A stretch of DNA of 64,000 nt from Gari tellinella. Its lineage: Eukaryota > Mollusca > Bivalvia > Cardiida > Psammobiidae. Where the stretch lies: the NCBI GenBank assembly GCA_922989275.2, contig OV277868.1, forward strand, positions 53,194,216 through 53,258,215, read 5' to 3'. This document shows, one piece after another, positions 60,321 to 64,000 of the stretch. The position numbers and the translations under genes are program-made. The notes beneath the pieces are model-generated. The model saw only the letters and a program-made list of their open reading frames with translations, was not told the DNA's origin and made no database searches. Positions within the stretch are counted from its first letter, which is position 1. Each line of letters opens with the position of its first letter.

Positions 60321-61140
60321 GTCCTTGATTAAGTTTATCTTATTTATAGTCTACCTTTACATCACTGAAAGCTCAAACGGACAATTCTAGTTTGTTTTCA
60401 ATTAAGGTGGTTCGCGGGTCTGCTTATTCCGTGTCAGAAATCTTTGAAATCTTGATTAAATTGAAAAATACCATATCAAGGGTGAAAAATCGTTAAAATA
60501 AAAAAAAATTACAGTACCGTTTTTTCTGACAGGACATTTTGTCGAGAAAAGCTCCTTTTTTAATAAACGGGAATATTTTCTTTATAAACAAATATAACTC
60601 AATAATTTCTGTACATTCAAGTAAACTGTACAGAGACTATAAGATATTGTGCAAACAAAAATATTTCATGACATATTTTCTGGAAATATCAATACTTTAA
60701 AAAAGTCAAATTCTGAAAAAGTCACTAAATCTCAAATTACAAAAAATCTAGCTGTTTAACATACACTAATTTTACTCTTATTAAATAGTTATTACTTAGT
60801 TCTACTAGTCGCAAAATTGTTATGAAAATCTACAGTGGAATTTACATTTTATACATGATTTCCAGAAATTCTGACAAAATGTTAACACAAAACGAGTAAC
60901 CTCCCTTGAGTTCAACTTTAAAATGCCGTCAGCTCTAAACAATACCATAAGTCAAACCTGTAATAAGGGACCATTGAATACGGTAGCCTGTAGATCTTTA
61001 AAGACAGGTGACTGCTTAATGCATAACAAAAGGAATGCATAAAAGCTCCTTTCAGATCTATCTTTTAGCATTACTTTTGTCCTGTGTTAAGCTGCCATCT
61101 GTCATATAGGCTATAAATCCTCACAAAGTTTAGTTGTCAC
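60321..61140. other. Intergenic; degraded family D hairpin at the end
   Basis: 60400-60950 shows nothing recognisable. 60985-61115 (GACAGGTGACTGCTTAATGC, AAAGCTCCTTTCAG, TTAAGCTGCCATCTGTCATA) is a decayed core 1-type hairpin MITE. Confidence 0.45.
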
Positions 61141-61268
61141 TTGACTATACTTGCATCTGATATTATTCATGATTACGTGACTAAACATAGTCAGTGCTTT
61201 GATCACTGCGTTATGGATTGACTATAGTCAATAAAATCGGACAATTTATTTTAGAAAAAAAAGTTTTG

Positions 61269-61345
61269 AAGCGAGTGGGAATCGAACCTTAAACCTTTGG
61301 ATTGCTAGTCAATCACCGTACCAACTACGCTAACAGAGAAGACAT
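61269..61345 (-). other. tRNA-like sequence (pseudogene or SINE head)
   Basis: Minus strand reads TTAGCGTAGTTGGTACGG (A box-like), an anticodon-arm-like TGATTGACTAGCAATC, and B box GGTTCGATTCC. The anticodon loop lacks U33 and the acceptor arms do not pair, so a functional tRNA is not supported. Confidence 0.55.
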
Positions 61346-61947
61346 TGAAGCAGACCAAACTTTTCTTTATGTAAATTTTCTCCTATAAGCACGTGCCGCA
61401 AAGATTGACACCCGAAATGATAATAAGTCATGCAGCTGTAAATCTAACCTTAAGGACATACGCGGCAAAATGAAATCTCCGATGGATATATATGAAAATT
61501 TCAGCATAGGTTCTTTAAACATATCTAAGTACAATGGCAAAAAGAAAAACAAAAGTTATAATGGTATTTTTTTGTCTATGGGTATTTTAAATGTATGATG
61601 TAGCCATTCTCGGCAAAGAGTCGGCATGCGTTATTTTGCCTTTCTAAAATGATTTAAAGTAATAATTGGCACAAACAAACATTAAAACAGTTAAAAAGTG
61701 ATGCTCACTGAAAGTATGATGCAAAGCGTATGGTTTGTTGCCCGATATATATGCATTTTTCTAAATTGTTTTCGTCTCCAATTCAATGAAAACACTCACT
61801 CAATCAAAATCTGCCCGAAATAAATTGATGAAACTTCTCACAATAAAAGCTAGAGGTGTGAATAATAAGACAATGGTAAAAAAAGCATAAGTTATAAGGC
61901 TTCTTTTGAAACTATAGGCACTTTCATACAAAATTACATATACCAAT

Positions 61948-62100
61948 CACAGGTGCCAGACGCATGCTTTGACCAAATATGCACCTCAAAACACAAATAA
62001 AAGGCATAAAACCATAAAAACGTCCTTTTCTATGACCAAACACCATATTCTGACCAAAAGCTCATTTTTCAAAAAAAATTTTTTTTTTATATTATATACC
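61948..62100. mobile_element. hAT-like MITE, half copy
   Basis: Starts CACAGGTGCCAGACGCATGC and follows the inverse of 58301-58150 through CATAAAACCATAAAAAC, ACCAAACACCATATTCTGAC and the A-run/T-run. It breaks at ATATACCTTAGA, where the long palindrome begins. Confidence 0.78.
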
Positions 62101-62965
62101 TTAGAAAGGTGTCCAACTCCCACGGCAAATGTGCTTCGTGAAACGCACGGATTTTATACCGAGTCTTGTTGCGCAATCAATTCTCGATCGATTGTGAATA
62201 CAAAGATACCATCGCATGCAGAAAACCCTATGGTACACAATAGAATTCCATATAAGATCAATTTCCATCGAAAACAAGCCCATCCAACTCTCGGAAGTCG
62301 CAACTTATCCAGGTCAAACAAGTCTCTACCGTCACATACACAGTACTTTTACCGCAGGGGTCTTATCTTTACACCTTAAATCTACGACATGCACTCCGTG
62401 TCCTCTTTATTTCGATCTAAAATGCATGGCAAATGCATTTAAAAGAATTAACTTACCATATATGTCAAAGCAAAACTACTCTACATTATCGCGCAACGGC
62501 CGGTGTTTCAATTTAAATCGCACTGGCCATCTGCTTTCCGTGACCCAAGAGGTAGAAAAACGTCAACATGGACTGGTGCCCTTTTACGATAATGCAGAGT
62601 AGTTTGGCTGTGTCATGTATGGTAAGTTTCTTCTTTTAAATGTATTTATCGAAATATGGAGGACACTGATTGCATGTCGTAGATTTAAGGTGTAAGACCC
62701 CTGCGGTAAAAAGTACTGTGTATGTGACGGTAGAGACTTGTTTGACCTGGATAAGTTGCGACTTCCGAGAGTCGGATGGGCTTGTTTTCGATGGAAATTG
62801 ATCTTATATGGAATTATATTGTATACCATAGGGTTTTCTGCATGCGATGGTATCTTTGTATTCACAATCGATCGAGAATTGATTGCGCAACAAGACTCGG
62901 TATAAAATCCGTGCGTTTCACGAAGCACATTTGCCGTGGGAGTTGGATACCTTTCTAAGGTATAT
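62095..62965. repeat. Long imperfect palindrome, arms about 380-400 bp
   Basis: Left arm 62095-62491 and right arm 62587-62965 are inverse copies with few differences (for instance CCTTAGAAAGGTGTCCAACT against its inverse AGTTGGATACCTTTCTAAGG). The loop is about 95 bp. Matching open frames on opposite strands come from the palindrome and are not treated as genes. Confidence 0.9.
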
Positions 62966-62969
62966 AGAG

Positions 62970-63212
62970 CGGGTTCGGGTATTAGTGAACCATTAAGCAC
63001 TTACCTCAACTACCTTCGTTTTTGCTTTGTTTTGAGTGACGAAAAAATCAGAGATATGCCGTATGATGTTTTGTTACTATATTAAGGTGTTAAAACTGCC
63101 TGTGTATTGCTTGTTACATATACAGACTAGCACTTTTTAACAAGTGCCGTAGTCGGTAATTAATGAACCAGTCGGCTATTAGTGAACACCGAGTCGGGTA
63201 TTAGTGAACCAT
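62970..63212. repeat. Three copies of GGGTATTAGTGAACC
   Basis: At about 62978, 63173 (CTATTAGTGAACA) and 63195. The last one forms the end of the transposase frame below. It may be the end of the pogo-like element or its insertion partner. Confidence 0.6.
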
Positions 63213-63661
63213 TTTCCCACTCTCTCTGGCGAAATGACTGCTCTTTCCTTGGCTAACTGTTGAGGACTTCTCATTGATAAAACCGGATGTCTTTTAAGAA
63301 AAGCATAATACCAGTCTTTACCAGGTCTATTTTCACGGAAAGGTGTTACTCTGCCATCTCTATCTAAAATTTTCTTAACAGTGTCAAGCAGTTCGGACTT
63401 TGTCCGCCCAAATCCTATTCTTGCCATGTTGCTAGCCCACTCAACTAGACGGGTTTCTTCCTCGTGCGTGAGTACTGACAGCGGTCCAGGGCGACATGTA
63501 ATAGCAGTTTTATCATTCACTTTATTTGATAACATGCTTTTAGGAATGTGATATGCCGACGCTGCTTGTCTGAGACTGATGCTTTTGCTTTTCACTAATT
63601 CAACAGCCTCTCTTAAAGTTTCGTCTGAATACCTTCGTCTTACTCCAATTTGACGACTCAT
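63179..63661 (-). pseudogene. Pogo/Tigger-like transposase, N-terminal fragment
   Basis: ATG at 63661-63659 gives MSRQIGVRRRYSDETLREAV, then a pipsqueak-type helix-turn-helix (SISLRQAASAYHIPKSMLSN), followed by a CENP-B-like DNA-binding region (LTHEEETRLVEWASNMARIG, FGRTKSELL, WYYAFLKRHPVLSMRSPQQL). It stops after ERVGKWF, where the sequence turns into the TATTAGTGAACC repeat, so the catalytic DDE domain is missing. About 160 residues remain, without internal stops. The alternative is a host gene's first exon, but no donor is obvious. Confidence 0.8.
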
Positions 63662-63699
63662 CCTATTTAAACAGGAAAAACGTTTGTTAGATAAAGCAG

Positions 63700-64000
63700 T
63701 GAAAAGAGATAGATAGATAGAGAGAGAGACAGACATACAGACAGACAGAGTGACAGAGAGCAAGAGAGAGGGTGAGAGAGAGAGCATGTAAGACAGAGAG
63801 ACCGAGAGTAAATGTGTGATTAATATAATGAGAGAGAGATAGAAGAAGAGAGAGACAGTGAATAGCGAGAGAGAAAGAGAGAGAGAAAAAATGACAGACA
63901 TAGAGAGAGAGTGGCGAATAGAGAATGAATGAGAGAAATAGCGATAATATGTGAATTAATAAAAGAGTGAGCGAGTGTGTGTGTGAGAAAGAATTTGTAA
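63700..64000. repeat. GA-rich microsatellite
   Basis: (GA)n/(GAGAGA)n with GATA and GACA interruptions through to the window end. It lies 5' of the transposase start. Confidence 0.92.

Noticed and set aside
40428..61345. Functional tRNA genes at 40428, 60094 and 61269
   Set aside because: A and B boxes are present but acceptor or T stems do not pair, and anticodon loops are irregular; kept as tRNA-like.
61969..63000. Two similar 136-138 codon frames on opposite strands
   Set aside because: They are the two arms of the palindrome, with low-complexity and stop-free stretches only.
63179..63901. Extended frame upstream of the transposase (Leu/Ser-rich)
   Set aside because: It is the translation of the GA-rich microsatellite; the transposase starts at MSRQIG (63661).

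Overview
The window is animal nuclear DNA, most likely from a bivalve mollusc. It is AT-rich, its genes are split by GT/AG introns, and it is packed with short inverted-repeat transposons (MITEs), rolling-circle-like repeats carrying GTCCGTC tracts, and LINE fragments. The bivalve assignment is inferred from protein similarity recalled from memory and from repeat style; no search was run.

Three host genes can be assembled exon by exon. (1) The 3' end of B3GLCT, the ER beta-1,3-glucosyltransferase, lies on + at 1402-4105 in three exons and ends in an ER-retention REEL. (2) A complete TMEM199 (VMA12-like V-ATPase assembly factor) lies on - at 33050-16062 in six coding exons (199 aa). (3) A complete TANGO2 (NRDE family) lies on + at 38456-48831 in seven coding exons (295 aa). 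B3GLCT and TMEM199 are tail to tail; TMEM199 and TANGO2 are head to head across about 5.4 kb that contains a 1.7-kb tandem duplication. All three act in the secretory pathway.

Nearly everything else is mobile DNA. About thirty copies of one roughly 245-bp TTAA-flanked MITE (family A) share a long internal hairpin. Families B and G (TTAA-flanked) and C, D, E and F (TA-flanked, CAGT ends) are interspersed; most carry one of two recurrent hairpin cores. MITEs repeatedly sit inside the TTAA at the tip of other MITEs' hairpins. Larger repeats at 4873-6335, 23571-24868, 28958-30185, 41207-42430 and 55165-57330 have asymmetric inverted ends, a 3' hairpin and internal tandem repeats, as in Helentron-associated elements. 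Two elements are bounded by inverted arrays of short repeats (25475-31379 and 31414-32644). Two LINE remnants (17626-18655; 26477-30606) and a truncated pogo-like transposase (63179-63661) are the only recognisable transposon proteins.

From 57330 to the end no host gene is recognised. This part holds a hAT-like MITE with a perfect 8-bp target duplication, a TTAA-flanked element carrying a tRNA-like sequence, a palindrome of about 870 bp, and a GA-rich microsatellite.
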